The notes: a model not told the origin generated them from the letters alone. A stretch of 64,000 nucleotides of DNA from Pantoea endophytica (GCF_002858935.1 NZ_PJRT01000033.1:372001-436000); one strand, 5' to 3'; counted from the first letter of the stretch, positions 52,424 to 60,841 are shown. A program made the numbers and translations.

Positions 52424-52855
52424 ATGGAGTTCCACCGTAAAAACTGGCATGAGAAAGCCTTCGATTTAGCGAATCGAGGTATTTCACTTGATTCGCTGGG
52501 TGAGCATCAGGCTGCAGCCTGTTCATGGGGTGCAGCCGCTGAATTAGCCAAAGCGCATCTGCGAGATGACGATATCTATTTCTGGATTATGAGCGGCTAT
52601 GGCGCAATATTAATCCAGTGTCAGCGCTATCAAGAAGCAATTGAAGCGGCGAAAGAAGCCCTAGATTGGGAAGCGCAACAAAACCAAATACTTTCCCGAA
52701 TGACGCTTGCGCGTGCGCTCTATGCTCTGGGCGCAGTTGATGGCGCAAAATTTTATTTTCAGCAAATTTATGACATGCAAGGTGATGGCATTTTTGCTGC
52801 ATTACCCGAATTCGAGCACGCCACCCTGAAGGATTTAGTCCGTTTCAGGAAATAA
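52424..52855 (+). CDS. Small TPR-like protein of unknown function
   Basis: 143 residues, cytosolic, no signal peptide. Helix-turn-helix pairs with Ala/Gly patterns (D-S-L-G-E-H-Q-A-A-A near residue 25, C-Q-R-Y-Q-E-A-I-E-A-A-K-E-A near 66 and A-R-A-L-Y-A-L-G-A near 96) suggest three tetratricopeptide repeats, a protein-binding scaffold. I do not recognise the family. ATGAGGTGATGAC precedes the ATG. Its stop lies inside the following bidirectional terminator. It stands alone between osmB and idnD. Confidence 0.7.
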   Translation: MEFHRKNWHEKAFDLANRGISLDSLGEHQAAACSWGAAAELAKAHLRDDDIYFWIMSGYGAILIQCQRYQEAIEAAKEALDWEAQQNQILSRMTLARALYALGAVDGAKFYFQQIYDMQGDGIFAALPEFEHATLKDLVRFRK

Positions 52856-52880
52856 CCGGAGAGGCTTTCTCTCCGGTTAT
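52852..52880. terminator. Bidirectional terminator between the TPR gene and idnD
   Basis: ATAACCGGAGAG-GCTTT-CTCTCCGGTTAT, a perfect 12-bp stem in the gap between convergent genes, touching the TPR gene stop. Confidence 0.75.
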
Positions 52881-52883
52881 CCT

Positions 52884-53924
52884 TCAGAAAACCAGCTGGA
52901 CTTTAGCCGCACGCTCTTTATCCGCTGCCAGCTCCAGCGCGAGTGCGGCATCCTGCATGGGCATTTCGGCTGAAAGCAGCGGCAGCGGATTGATTTTGCC
53001 TTGCTCAAGCCAGCGTACTGCGGTAGTGAATTCGCTGGTGAAGCGGAAAGATCCGCGTAACTGTATCTCTTTGACCAGCAACGGCCCGATGGGATAGTTT
53101 ACCTCTGCCGCGCCCATGCCAAGCTGCACGATAATGCCGCCCGGACGGGTAAAGGCGACCAGCGAAGCCACCGCCGCGCCTGCGCCGGAAGCTTCAAAAC
53201 AGACATCAAAACTGCCGCCATTTTCTGTCCAGCGCGCAATTTGCTGTTCGTCACGCGGATCCAGCGCCGCGCTGGCACCCATATTGATCGCCAACTGACG
53301 ACAACGTTCGCTGATGTCGGTAGCCACCACTTCGGTGGCACCCGAAGCCAGTGCCGCCGCGATGACCAGACAACCGATCGGTCCGGCGCCGGTGACCAGC
53401 ACGCGCTTGCCGGTCAGATCGCCAGCCTGGCGTACCGCATGAATACAGACCGCCAGCGGTTCGGCAAAGGCCATCACTTTGGCATCCGCGCCATCGCTGT
53501 ACGGTACGCACTGCACGGGATTAACCGCCACATATTGGGCAAATCCGCCGTTAACATGCGGGAAAAACTGCGCGCTGCCCATAAAGCGCATTGAGCGACA
53601 AAGATTCTGTTTTCCTTCCTGACACAGCGCGCACAGCTGGCACGGTTGGGAAGGGTTTATCGCCACGCGCTGGCCAACCTTCAGGTCGCTGTTTTCTGGC
53701 ACTTGCTCGATGATGCCAACAAATTCATGGCCTAAAATCATCGGCGCTTTCAGTACTGACATGCCCGCGCGGCCATGCTGGAAATAGTGAATATCCGAGC
53801 CACAAATCCCGCCACGTTCAACTTTGACTAACACTTGCTGCGCGTTCCACTCAATTTCCCGCGACTCACAGCGCACATCATGTGCGGCATTGACGATCAC
53901 CGCGTTCACTCTTTTCTGCTGCAT
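52884..53924 (-). CDS. idnD: L-idonate 5-dehydrogenase (IdnD), zinc-dependent
   Basis: 346 residues, close to E. coli IdnD (343). It interconverts L-idonate and 5-ketogluconate with NAD(P). The catalytic zinc site begins G-G-I-C-G-S-D-I-H-Y near residue 38 and G-H-E near 65; the structural zinc cysteines are C-Q-L-C-A-L-C-x7-C near 93; the cofactor motif is V-T-G-A-G-P-I-G-C near 173. The segment R-G-S-F-R-F-T-S-E-F is identical to E. coli. It is the last gene of a leftward set with two carriers and an SDR; RspB-type dehydrogenases are the nearest alternative. Confidence 0.85.
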   Translation of the reverse strand: MQQKRVNAVIVNAAHDVRCESREIEWNAQQVLVKVERGGICGSDIHYFQHGRAGMSVLKAPMILGHEFVGIIEQVPENSDLKVGQRVAINPSQPCQLCALCQEGKQNLCRSMRFMGSAQFFPHVNGGFAQYVAVNPVQCVPYSDGADAKVMAFAEPLAVCIHAVRQAGDLTGKRVLVTGAGPIGCLVIAAALASGATEVVATDISERCRQLAINMGASAALDPRDEQQIARWTENGGSFDVCFEASGAGAAVASLVAFTRPGGIIVQLGMGAAEVNYPIGPLLVKEIQLRGSFRFTSEFTTAVRWLEQGKINPLPLLSAEMPMQDAALALELAADKERAAKVQLVF

Positions 53925-53935
53925 TATGCTTCTCT

Positions 53936-55297
53936 CTATGCGTTTGAAGGGGTTTCAAATTTCTTCTTATTTTCAGCCGGTTGTTCGCCGGGCGGCGTCA
54001 TCACTTCAATTTTGCCAACCAGCAGCAGGTAGGCCAAAAAGCCCATCAGTGCGACGGCAGCGATGTACCACATCGCGTATTGGAAGTTGTGGGTGCGCTG
54101 CAAAATAACGCCGATGATGATCGGACTGACAATGCCGGAGAGATTGCCAAAAATATTCAGAAAGCCGCCAATAGTGCCGATTAAGTGGCGCGGAATCACA
54201 TCGCTGCACACCACCCAGCCGAGATTAGAGAAGGCGTTGGCGAAGAAGGCGATAGAGAGAATAGCGATGGCAATTATCGGGCTGTCCTGGAAGAAATTCA
54301 CTAGCGCAATCGAACAGGTGAGCAACATCCCCAGCATTACCGGCAGCTTGCGTGCAAAGGTGCGGCTGCGGCCACGCTTGAGCAGGAAATCACTCAGCGT
54401 TCCGCCGCACAGCACGCCAGCCATCGCCATCAGATAAGGGAACATTGCGCCAATCCCCGCTTTATCGATCGACAGATGCAGCCCTTTTTCCAGATAGACA
54501 ATAAACCAGGTCAGGAAGAAGTAGAGCGTCGATGAGGCCGCGAACTGCGCGATAAATAAACCCCAGGTGGTGCGCTGGCGCAGAATGTATTTTACCGACA
54601 GCCAGTTAACCTTGCCGTTTCCGGTTTGCTGATTCACTGAACCGTGGCCGCCGCCTTTGCGGATGATATCGAGTTCCGCATCATTCACTTTGCTGCTGTG
54701 CTGCGGGTCGCGATAGACAATCAGCCAGTAAATGCCGAACACAATGCCCACCAGGCCAGAGAGATAAAATGACATCTCCCAACCCCATTGAGAGACGATA
54801 AACGACAGCACCGGCGTCAGCAGCGCCAGACCAATGTATTGCGCGCTGGAATAGGTTGCCGTTGCACGCGCACGTTCATGGTCGGGAAACCAGGTGGCGA
54901 TGATTTTGGTGTTGGAGGGAAAAGAGGGCGCTTCCGCTACGCCAATTAGCGCGCGGCACACCAACAGCATCAAAAATGACGCGGTGGCGGTGGTGAAAAA
55001 GTGATGCGACGCCAATCCCATTAGCAGGGTAAACAGGCTCCACAGCACAATCGCGCTGCCGTACAGCCAGCGCGAACCAATACGGTCAAGCAGATAGCCG
55101 ACCGGAATCTGGCTCAGAGCATAAAACCAGGTAAACATCGAAAACAGTAAACCTAACTGCGTGGCGGATAAGAAAAACTCGCCCTGAATATGGGAACCGG
55201 CTACCGCCAGGTTAGCGCGATCCATATAGTTGATAGCGGTGACAATAAACAGCATGAATAAAACGCTTAAACGCGTGCGCGTGGGTTTCATGGTCAT
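53936..55297 (-). CDS. MFS hexuronate/hexonate transporter (ACS family)
   Basis: 453 residues, 12 helices. The opening F-M-L-F-I-V-T-A-I-N-Y-M-D-R-A-N-L is typical of glucarate, galactarate and galactonate carriers (GudP, GarP, DgoT), which import sugar acids with protons. A charged C-terminal tail (E-N-K-K-K-F-E-T) ends the protein. It lies 11 bases upstream of idnD on the same transcript. Hexonate import is the likely job; exact substrate unknown. Confidence 0.85.
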   Translation of the reverse strand: MTMKPTRTRLSVLFMLFIVTAINYMDRANLAVAGSHIQGEFFLSATQLGLLFSMFTWFYALSQIPVGYLLDRIGSRWLYGSAIVLWSLFTLLMGLASHHFFTTATASFLMLLVCRALIGVAEAPSFPSNTKIIATWFPDHERARATATYSSAQYIGLALLTPVLSFIVSQWGWEMSFYLSGLVGIVFGIYWLIVYRDPQHSSKVNDAELDIIRKGGGHGSVNQQTGNGKVNWLSVKYILRQRTTWGLFIAQFAASSTLYFFLTWFIVYLEKGLHLSIDKAGIGAMFPYLMAMAGVLCGGTLSDFLLKRGRSRTFARKLPVMLGMLLTCSIALVNFFQDSPIIAIAILSIAFFANAFSNLGWVVCSDVIPRHLIGTIGGFLNIFGNLSGIVSPIIIGVILQRTHNFQYAMWYIAAVALMGFLAYLLLVGKIEVMTPPGEQPAENKKKFETPSNA

Positions 55298-55308
55298 GAC
55301 TTCATTCT

Positions 55309-56601
55309 CTATGAGTGTGCAGAGCGGGTTTGTGCCGTTGGCGTGCTCAGGCTACTAAAGGTGGTCAGTGCGGTGAGTAATACCGCCACAACCAGCGATC
55401 CGCCCATAAATACATAAGAGGCCGCTGGGCTGCCGGTCAGGCCATTGAGATAGCCCACAATCCATGCGCCGACGAAGGATCCCAACGCACCGAAGCAGAC
55501 CACGAAGGACATCGCGCCCGCCACAACGTTGCGTGGCAGCATCTCAGGGATCGCAGCGAAGAAGGGCCCGTACGGCGTGTACATCGCACCGCCCGCGATC
55601 ACCAGCAGCACCCATGAGAACCAGAAGTGCGTCGCACCGAGCGTAAAGGAAGCAATGAAGCACACCGCGCCCAGCCCAAGGAAAAGCAGCACGATGTTTT
55701 TACGCTGCTGGTATTTATCGGAGAACCAGGATGCGGTCAGCATCAGCGGCACGGCGAGCAGATAGGGCGCGGCTGAGAGCCAGCCGGTCGCGACAATACC
55801 CATGCCGGACGCGCTCTTCAGCATGGAAGGCAGCCACATGATGAAACCGTACATGCCGATATTCCAGAAGAAGTGGATAAACGCCAGCGCCAGCACTTTA
55901 GGCGAGCGGAAAGCTTCACGGTAATTCTTAACCGGTTTGATCGACTGCTGCTCTGCCGCCAGCGCGTTTTCCACCGCGCGCTTTTCGGCCTCGCTCAGCC
56001 ATTTGGCATCACGCGGTCGGTCGGCATAAATTTTCCACCAGATGAATGCCCATAAGATGGCAGGCACGCCTTCAATAATGAACATGCCGCGCCAGCCAAA
56101 GGCGTTCACCAGATAGCCGGAGAGAATCGACATCCACAACACGGTAATCGGATTGCCGAGGAACAGAAAGGTGTTGGCTTTGGAACGCTCCGCGCGCGTG
56201 AACCAGTGGCTGAGGAAGATCAGCATCGCCGGCATCACCACACTTTCTGCGACGCCGAGCAGGAAGCGGATCACCGCCAGCAACGCCACGCTGTGCACCA
56301 TGCCGGTGGCGGTGGCCAATGCGCCCCACAGGATCAGGCTCCAGAAAATCAGCTTCTTCGCCGAGTGCTTTTCAGCGTAAATGCCGCCCGGCACCTGGAA
56401 ACAGAAATAACCGAGGAAAAACAGTGCGCCGAGTAATGCCGAAATGGCGGGCGTGATATTGAGATCTTCAGCCAGACCTGCGGCGGCACCAAAACCGTAG
56501 TTGGCACGATCGAGGTAGGCGAGGCTATAGGTAATAAAGGCAATCGGGATGAGTTTTCCCCACCGACTGGCCGGTAAAATCCCTGCAATATTCTGGTTCA
56601 T
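55309..56601 (-). CDS. MFS transporter, RhmT/ACS-family
   Basis: 430 residues, 12 helices, of the same anion:cation symporter family but a different branch from the 453-residue neighbour: the start A-Y-L-D-R-A-N-Y-G-F-G-A-A and later G-G-A-M-Y-T-P-Y-G-P-F-F-A recall rhamnonate and hydroxy-acid carriers. Two ACS carriers side by side suggest that related acids or lactones are taken up separately. GAGGT precedes the ATG. It lies 12 bases upstream of the other carrier gene and 74 bases downstream of the SDR gene. Confidence 0.83.
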   Translation of the reverse strand: MNQNIAGILPASRWGKLIPIAFITYSLAYLDRANYGFGAAAGLAEDLNITPAISALLGALFFLGYFCFQVPGGIYAEKHSAKKLIFWSLILWGALATATGMVHSVALLAVIRFLLGVAESVVMPAMLIFLSHWFTRAERSKANTFLFLGNPITVLWMSILSGYLVNAFGWRGMFIIEGVPAILWAFIWWKIYADRPRDAKWLSEAEKRAVENALAAEQQSIKPVKNYREAFRSPKVLALAFIHFFWNIGMYGFIMWLPSMLKSASGMGIVATGWLSAAPYLLAVPLMLTASWFSDKYQQRKNIVLLFLGLGAVCFIASFTLGATHFWFSWVLLVIAGGAMYTPYGPFFAAIPEMLPRNVVAGAMSFVVCFGALGSFVGAWIVGYLNGLTGSPAASYVFMGGSLVVAVLLTALTTFSSLSTPTAQTRSAHS

Positions 56602-56675
56602 GCTATGACCTCAGGTCGCTTGAGTAGGATACAGCTGAGTCTTGATGCCCAGCTTAGGTCGTTTAAATCAGCCCG

Positions 56676-57443
56676 TTATAAGGTGGCGAGCCAGCCGCCA
56701 TCCACGTAAATCATCTGGCCATTGACGTAATCGGAAGCAGAGGACGCCAGATAGATGGCGGTACCAACCAGTTCGTCGGGTTTTCCCCAGCGACCAGAAG
56801 GATTACTGCTGCAGACCCATTTATTGAACTCTTCGTTTTCGATCAGCGCTTCGTTCATATCGGTGAGGATATAGCCCGGCCCAATGCCGTTGGTCTGGAT
56901 ATTGAAGGGCGCCCATTCAGCCGCCATCGATTTGGTTAACAGCTTGATGCCGCCTTTTGCCGCAGTGTAGGGCGCGACGGTAGGGCGCGCGGCTTCGCTG
57001 GTCAGCGATCCGATATTGATAATTTTCCCACCGCGCTGGCGTTCCACCATGCGTTTGGCTGCAGCACGTGAGACGAGGAACGCGCTGGTGAGATTGATAT
57101 CCAGCACCCGCTGCCAGTCGCTCAATGCCAGTTCCAGCATCGGTTTGCGGAACTGAATGCCTGCGTTGTTGATCACAATGTCGACGTGAATGTTCTCTTC
57201 ATCAAGCTGCTGGAATACCGCTTCAATCGCGGCTTCATCTGCCACATTGAACAGAAAGCCTCGGGCATCAAATCCTTGTTGCTGTAATTGCTCCAGCGCC
57301 TTATCCATGTGCTCCTGACGCGTGCCATTCAGGAGCACTTTTGCGCCGGCCTGTGCCAGGCCTTGTGCATAAGCAAATCCCAAACCGCGCGTTGAGCCGG
57401 TAATCAGGGCGGTTTTCCCGGAGAGGTTAAATAAGGTCTGCAT
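56676..57443 (-). CDS. Gluconate 5-dehydrogenase-like SDR (IdnO type)
   Basis: 255 residues from ATG 57443 (AAGGA nine bases upstream); an ATG 11 codons earlier lacks a better site. Rossmann motif T-G-S-T-R-G-L-G near residue 14, N-N-A-G near 90, and catalytic Y-T-A-A-K-G near 157. The C-terminus Y-V-N-G-Q-M-I-Y-V-D-G-G is the usual SDR ending. IdnO reduces 5-ketogluconate to gluconate, which fits with idnD downstream; KduD-like activity is the alternative. Upstream bases 57444-57706 are AT-rich and without a recognised gene. Confidence 0.8.
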   Translation of the reverse strand: MQTLFNLSGKTALITGSTRGLGFAYAQGLAQAGAKVLLNGTRQEHMDKALEQLQQQGFDARGFLFNVADEAAIEAVFQQLDEENIHVDIVINNAGIQFRKPMLELALSDWQRVLDINLTSAFLVSRAAAKRMVERQRGGKIINIGSLTSEAARPTVAPYTAAKGGIKLLTKSMAAEWAPFNIQTNGIGPGYILTDMNEALIENEEFNKWVCSSNPSGRWGKPDELVGTAIYLASSASDYVNGQMIYVDGGWLATL

Positions 57444-57706
57444 AACAAAACGTCCTTCATGTAACATGACTAACAAGTTGGATGAGTTACTTTTACGTTA
57501 TGCGCAGAAAGGCAGCAATTGGCAGGCGAGAGATTTGTAAGATATCTCACAAATTATTAATGTCATCATCAGAAGGTAATTATCTACCTTTGATGATTAA
57601 CTTAATGAAAGTAATAGTTAAATTTCGGGGTTTTGCAGTATCGCTTTTGCTGCGCGAAAAATTGCTGCTTGTGTTGCAAGCAGTGACGCGTTAAAAAGCG
57701 GTAGAC

Positions 57707-57717
57707 ATGTAGGACAA
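57707..57717 (+). promoter_or_regulatory. GntR/FadR-type operator at the start of the regulator gene
   Basis: ATGTAGGACAA fits the FadR-subfamily pattern TGT-N3-ACA. It directly abuts the GTG start codon and includes the AGGA ribosome site, so binding would block translation initiation or transcription of the gene itself. Confidence 0.55.
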
Positions 57718-58431
57718 GTGAGTAAAGCCGTGGCGCTGGAAAGTATCCAAAAACATAATGTGGTTGATGTCATCTACGAGCAGATGAAGAAGAACATTCA
57801 GGATGGTCTGTGGGAGCCGGGCTGTAAGTTGCCGTCAGAAGCGGAATTGACCGCAACCTTTCAGGTGAGCCGCGTCAGCGTGCGGAGTGCCGTGCAGAAG
57901 CTGCGAGACCTTGGCGTGGTGGTGACGCATCAAGGGAAGGGTACCTATGTTACCCGCGAAGTGGCGCGCTACGGATCGTTCAGCGATAACCAGCCCATTC
58001 TGCACCTTTCGCAGGAAGAGTTTGATGATATGCGGGTTTTCCGTCAGACCGTCGAGTTCAAATGTATGGAGCTGGCAGTGCAGAACGCCACAGATGAGGA
58101 TGTCAAAGTGCTGGAAAGCGCCCTAAATCGCATGCTGGTGAGTAAAGATGACTACAAGAAGTACTCGCTGGCGGACTACGATTTCCATCTGGCGATTGTG
58201 AAAGCCTCGCACAACAAAGTGTTCATCCACGTCATGGAATCCCTCAAGGGGATTTATGTGCATTACCTCGAAGAGTTGAACCGCGTATTGGGCATTACGC
58301 TGGAAAGCGTTGAAGCCCACATTAAAGTCTTTATGGCGTTGAAAAACCGCGATGCCTCGCTGGCAGCCGAGACGCTTAATAGCGCGATGACACATAACGT
58401 GCACGCCATCGAGGATGTACGCCATAACTGA
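57718..58431 (+). CDS. GntR-family regulator (FadR/FCD subfamily)
   Basis: 237 residues starting at GTG 57718. The winged helix-turn-helix is in residues 14-80 (K-L-P-S-E-A-E-L, then V-S-R-V-S-V-R-S-A-V-Q-K-L, G-K-G-T-Y-V). The FCD effector domain follows, with the metal-type D-Y-D-F-H pattern near residue 150 and a His near 200. Such regulators respond to sugar acids (UxuR, ExuR, DgoR, LgoR). It lies between idnO and the enolase gene, with matching operator sequences on both sides of its own gene. Confidence 0.86.
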   Translation: MSKAVALESIQKHNVVDVIYEQMKKNIQDGLWEPGCKLPSEAELTATFQVSRVSVRSAVQKLRDLGVVVTHQGKGTYVTREVARYGSFSDNQPILHLSQEEFDDMRVFRQTVEFKCMELAVQNATDEDVKVLESALNRMLVSKDDYKKYSLADYDFHLAIVKASHNKVFIHVMESLKGIYVHYLEELNRVLGITLESVEAHIKVFMALKNRDASLAAETLNSAMTHNVHAIEDVRHN

Positions 58432-58437
58432 ATAACC

Positions 58438-58460
58438 AAAAGCCCTGCACAGGGCTTTTT
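58438..58460 (+). terminator. Rho-independent terminator after the GntR gene
   Basis: AAAAGCCCT-GCAC-AGGGCTTTTT: a compact stem with a following T-run, six bases past the stop. Confidence 0.85.
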
Positions 58461-58467
58461 AATACAC

Positions 58468-58498
58468 ATAACATGTAGGACATCATACAGCATGTTAT
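58468..58498 (+). promoter_or_regulatory. GntR operator region upstream of the enolase gene
   Basis: ATGTAGGACAT at 58473-58483 repeats the motif before the regulator gene with ten of eleven bases identical. It lies inside a larger dyad ATAACATG-N15-CATGTTAT (58468-58498). This predicts control of the enolase gene by the neighbouring GntR protein. Confidence 0.6.
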
Positions 58499-58519
58499 CC
58501 AGATACTGTGAGGATCATG

Positions 58520-59773
58520 ATGAGTAACCTGAAAATTACCGATGTAAAAACCATCCTTACCGCGCCAGGCGGCATTGATTTGGTGGTGGTAAAAATCGAA
58601 ACCAGCGAACCCGGTTTATACGGTTTGGGCTGCGCCACCTTTACTCAGCGTATCTACGCGGTCGCCGCCGCGATTGAAAACTACATGAAGCCGTTTTTGA
58701 TCGGCAAAGACCCGGCGCGTATCGAAGACATCTGGCAATCGGCGGCGGTCAGCGGTTACTGGCGTAACGGTCCGGTGATGAATAATGCGCTCTCCGGTGT
58801 GGATATGGCGCTGTGGGACCTGAAGGGCAAAGTTGCCGACCTGCCGGTGTATGAGCTGCTTGGCGGCAAATGTCGTGATGGCGTGCCGCTTTATCGCCAC
58901 TGCGACGGTGCCGATGAGATAGAAGTTGAAGACAACATCCGCGCGCGCATGGAGGAGGGCTATCAATATGTGCGCTGTCAGATGGGCATGTATGGCGGCG
59001 CGGGTACCGATGATTTGCGTTTGATCGCCGGCAAGCTGGCCAAGGCGCGCAATATCCAGCCGAAGGTGTCACCGCGTAATCCTACTCACGGCATCTATTT
59101 CGATCCGGATGCTTATGCGCGTGCCGTACCGCGCCTGTTTGATCATCTGCGCAACAAGCTCGGTTTTGGCGTTGAGTTTATTCACGATGTGCACGAGCGC
59201 ATCACGCCAATCGCTTCGATTCAGCTGGCAAAATCTCTCGAACCGTATCAGCTGTTTTTCCTTGAGGATCCGGTTGCGCCAGAAAATATCGACTGGCTGA
59301 GAAAATTACGCAGCCAAAGCAGCACACCAATTGCCATGGGCGAGCTGTTTACGCAAATCAACGAGTGGAAGCCATTAATTCAAAACCAGCTGATCGATTA
59401 TATTCGCTGCCATGTCAGTACCATTGGCGGCATTACACCGGCGAAGAAGCTGGCGACTTTTGCGGAACTGTTTGGCGTGCGCACTGCGTGGCACGGTCCG
59501 GGCGATATATCACCGATTGGTGTGGCGGCAAACCTGCATATTGATCTGAGCATCACCAATCTTGGCATTCAGGAGTACACGCCGGTGAATGAGGCGCTGC
59601 AGGAAGTGTTCCCAGGTTGTCCGGAGATTGATCGCGGTTATGCCTACCTCAGCGATCGGCCGGGGCTGGGCGTGGATATCGATCTGAAAGAGGCGGCAAA
59701 ATATCCGGTATCGGGCGGTATTCCAGACTGGACTAACGCGCGTCTGCCAGATGGCACGGCGGCACGTCCGTAA
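58520..59773 (+). CDS. Enolase-superfamily sugar-acid dehydratase (ManD/RspA group)
   Basis: 417 residues from ATG 58520 (AGGA five bases upstream; GTG 58508 and ATG 58517 are less well placed). Enolase-superfamily metal ligands are visible: D-V-H-E-R near residue 222, E-D-P-V-A near 250 and the Glu in G-E-L-F-T near 276, with W-H-G-P-G-D near 327. These follow the D-mannonate/D-gluconate dehydratase group, of which RspA is a member. It would convert a hexonate to 2-keto-3-deoxyhexonate. With idnD, idnO and ACS carriers nearby, L-idonate, D-gluconate, L-gulonate or D-mannonate are candidates; sequence alone does not decide. Confidence 0.83.
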   Translation: MSNLKITDVKTILTAPGGIDLVVVKIETSEPGLYGLGCATFTQRIYAVAAAIENYMKPFLIGKDPARIEDIWQSAAVSGYWRNGPVMNNALSGVDMALWDLKGKVADLPVYELLGGKCRDGVPLYRHCDGADEIEVEDNIRARMEEGYQYVRCQMGMYGGAGTDDLRLIAGKLAKARNIQPKVSPRNPTHGIYFDPDAYARAVPRLFDHLRNKLGFGVEFIHDVHERITPIASIQLAKSLEPYQLFFLEDPVAPENIDWLRKLRSQSSTPIAMGELFTQINEWKPLIQNQLIDYIRCHVSTIGGITPAKKLATFAELFGVRTAWHGPGDISPIGVAANLHIDLSITNLGIQEYTPVNEALQEVFPGCPEIDRGYAYLSDRPGLGVDIDLKEAAKYPVSGGIPDWTNARLPDGTAARP

Positions 59774-59789
59774 ACGTATTGATGATTCG

Positions 59790-59820
59790 AGAGGAACCAC
59801 TGATTGGTTCCTCTTTTATT
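59790..59820 (+). terminator. Rho-independent terminator after the enolase gene
   Basis: AGAGGAACCA-CTGAT-TGGTTCCTCT followed by TTATTT; perfect 10-bp stem 16 bases past the stop. Confidence 0.85.
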
Positions 59821-59954
59821 TAGTTTTCAAAACGTCCTGAGGTTGCTTCGAATCGAACGTTTCCGCAAAGGCATCCGCAGGTGAAATGGCTCATGAATTT
59901 TATCCGTAATGATGATGTTGAGGCGAATATCCGAATTTAGCCGTTACAAACCAA

Positions 59955-59982
59955 AGGGCGCATAATGTATATTATGTTAAAT
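59955..59982 (+). other. dif: dif, chromosome dimer resolution site (XerC/XerD)
   Basis: The 28 bases match E. coli dif at 26 positions. The XerC arm reads AGGGCGCATAA (E. coli GGTGCGCATAA), the central region TGTATA is identical, and the XerD arm TTATGTTAAAT is identical. XerCD, activated by FtsK, recombines two copies here to resolve chromosome dimers. It lies in a 330-base noncoding gap (59774-60103) between a terminated enolase gene and a small leftward gene, so no reading frame is cut. This places the window in the replication terminus. Confidence 0.93.
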
Positions 59983-60047
59983 GAAGTAACTCATTGCGCA
60001 CTTCAACCATTATCCGCTCATCACCTGCCTTCTTTCACCTCCGTCAC

Positions 60048-60089
60048 CAACAATCCGTAACCCGCGATCATCCCGGCGACGGATTGTTG
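60048..60089 (-). terminator. Inverted repeat after the small basic protein gene
   Basis: CAACAATCCGT (60048-60058) and ACGGATTGTTG (60079-60089) are perfect 11-bp arms around 20 bases, 15 bases past the stop of the leftward gene. No clear T-run, so terminator function is tentative. Confidence 0.4.
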
Positions 60090-60103
60090 AACGCACGTTG
60101 CCG

Positions 60104-60412
60104 TTATCTGCGCCCTTTAATCACCGACGCCTTCCAGTTGAAATCACTGACTTCGCTCTCTTTCAACGATTCAGGTTTCTTCCTGCGCGTTGGCGTTTTC
60201 TTTGACTTTTCAGCCAGCGCTTTCTCTTTGGCCAGTTTCGTCGTCATAATCTGCTGCCGGGCTTCCGCAGTGAACTCTTTCTCTTTCTTTGCATCCGGCT
60301 CTTTGCCAGTGCGCTGGCGATACTTCTCCATCAATCCCTTAAACGCTTCTTCTACTGCAACGCGTTCACTGAGATTGAACTGATCGATGGAAATCATTTT
60401 CTTGTCGTTCAT
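60104..60412 (-). CDS. Small basic hypothetical protein beside dif
   Basis: 102 residues from ATG 60412; GGACGG is the only weak ribosome site, and a further 15 codons are open upstream. The N-terminus MNDKKMISIDQFNLSERVAV is followed by a long charged helical stretch (residues about 20-70) and a C-terminal Lys/Arg-rich tail with P-T-R-R-K-K-P, ending S-V-I-K-G-R-R. The composition suggests nucleic-acid binding. I do not recognise it; similar short proteins are annotated as hypothetical in Erwiniaceae. It is 122 bases from dif and diverges from the VF530-type gene. Confidence 0.65.
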   Translation of the reverse strand: MNDKKMISIDQFNLSERVAVEEAFKGLMEKYRQRTGKEPDAKKEKEFTAEARQQIMTTKLAKEKALAEKSKKTPTRRKKPESLKESEVSDFNWKASVIKGRR

Positions 60413-60537
60413 AGCGTACCGTCCAATAGTGATTTTCTGGCAACAAGTGTACAGCATTTACCGGCAATGACGATCGCACCATTGCCGCTCGCGTGGCTTT
60501 CTTGTAACCTTTGCCGTCAACATTTTAAGGATTTCCT

Positions 60538-60819
60538 ATGAACGATCATCGCTCCAAAGATCCCTTGCACGGCGTCACGCTTGAGATGCAAATTAATGCG
60601 CTGGTCGCCCATTATGGCTGGGCCGAACTGGGTAAGCTCATTAATATCAACTGCTTCAAAAGCGATCCAAGCGTTAAATCGAGCCTGAAGTTTTTACGCC
60701 GCACACCCTGGGCACGCGCTGAGGTTGAAGCACTGTATCTGGATTCACTGGATGATTTTGCTGCGGATAAGGCAGATGATTCCGCGCCAAATCCCTGGAC
60801 TATAGGCAAAGATCAGTAA
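60538..60819 (+). CDS. VF530-family (DUF2132) DNA-binding protein
   Basis: 93 residues. The family signature [10 protein letters not shown] is at residues 7-16, then H-Y-G-W-A-E-L-G near 25 and the very conserved [19 protein letters not shown] near 45. It is a small all-helical cytosolic fold described as DNA-binding; biological role unknown. The acidic C-terminal tail ([10 protein letters not shown]) is extra. Single gene with a large inverted repeat downstream. Confidence 0.88.
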   Translation: MNDHRSKDPLHGVTLEMQINALVAHYGWAELGKLININCFKSDPSVKSSLKFLRRTPWARAEVEALYLDSLDDFAADKADDSAPNPWTIGKDQ

Positions 60820-60841
60820 TTTCTGGCGACAAAACCGGCAG

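Noticed and set aside
58520-59773. Naming the enolase rspA
   Set aside because: It belongs to the same group, but length and sequence differ enough that a different acid-sugar substrate is as likely; no symbol given.
59821-60103. Phage or IMEX integration at dif
   Set aside because: There is only one dif-like core, no integrase gene or phage gene nearby, and both flanks are ordinary intergenic DNA.
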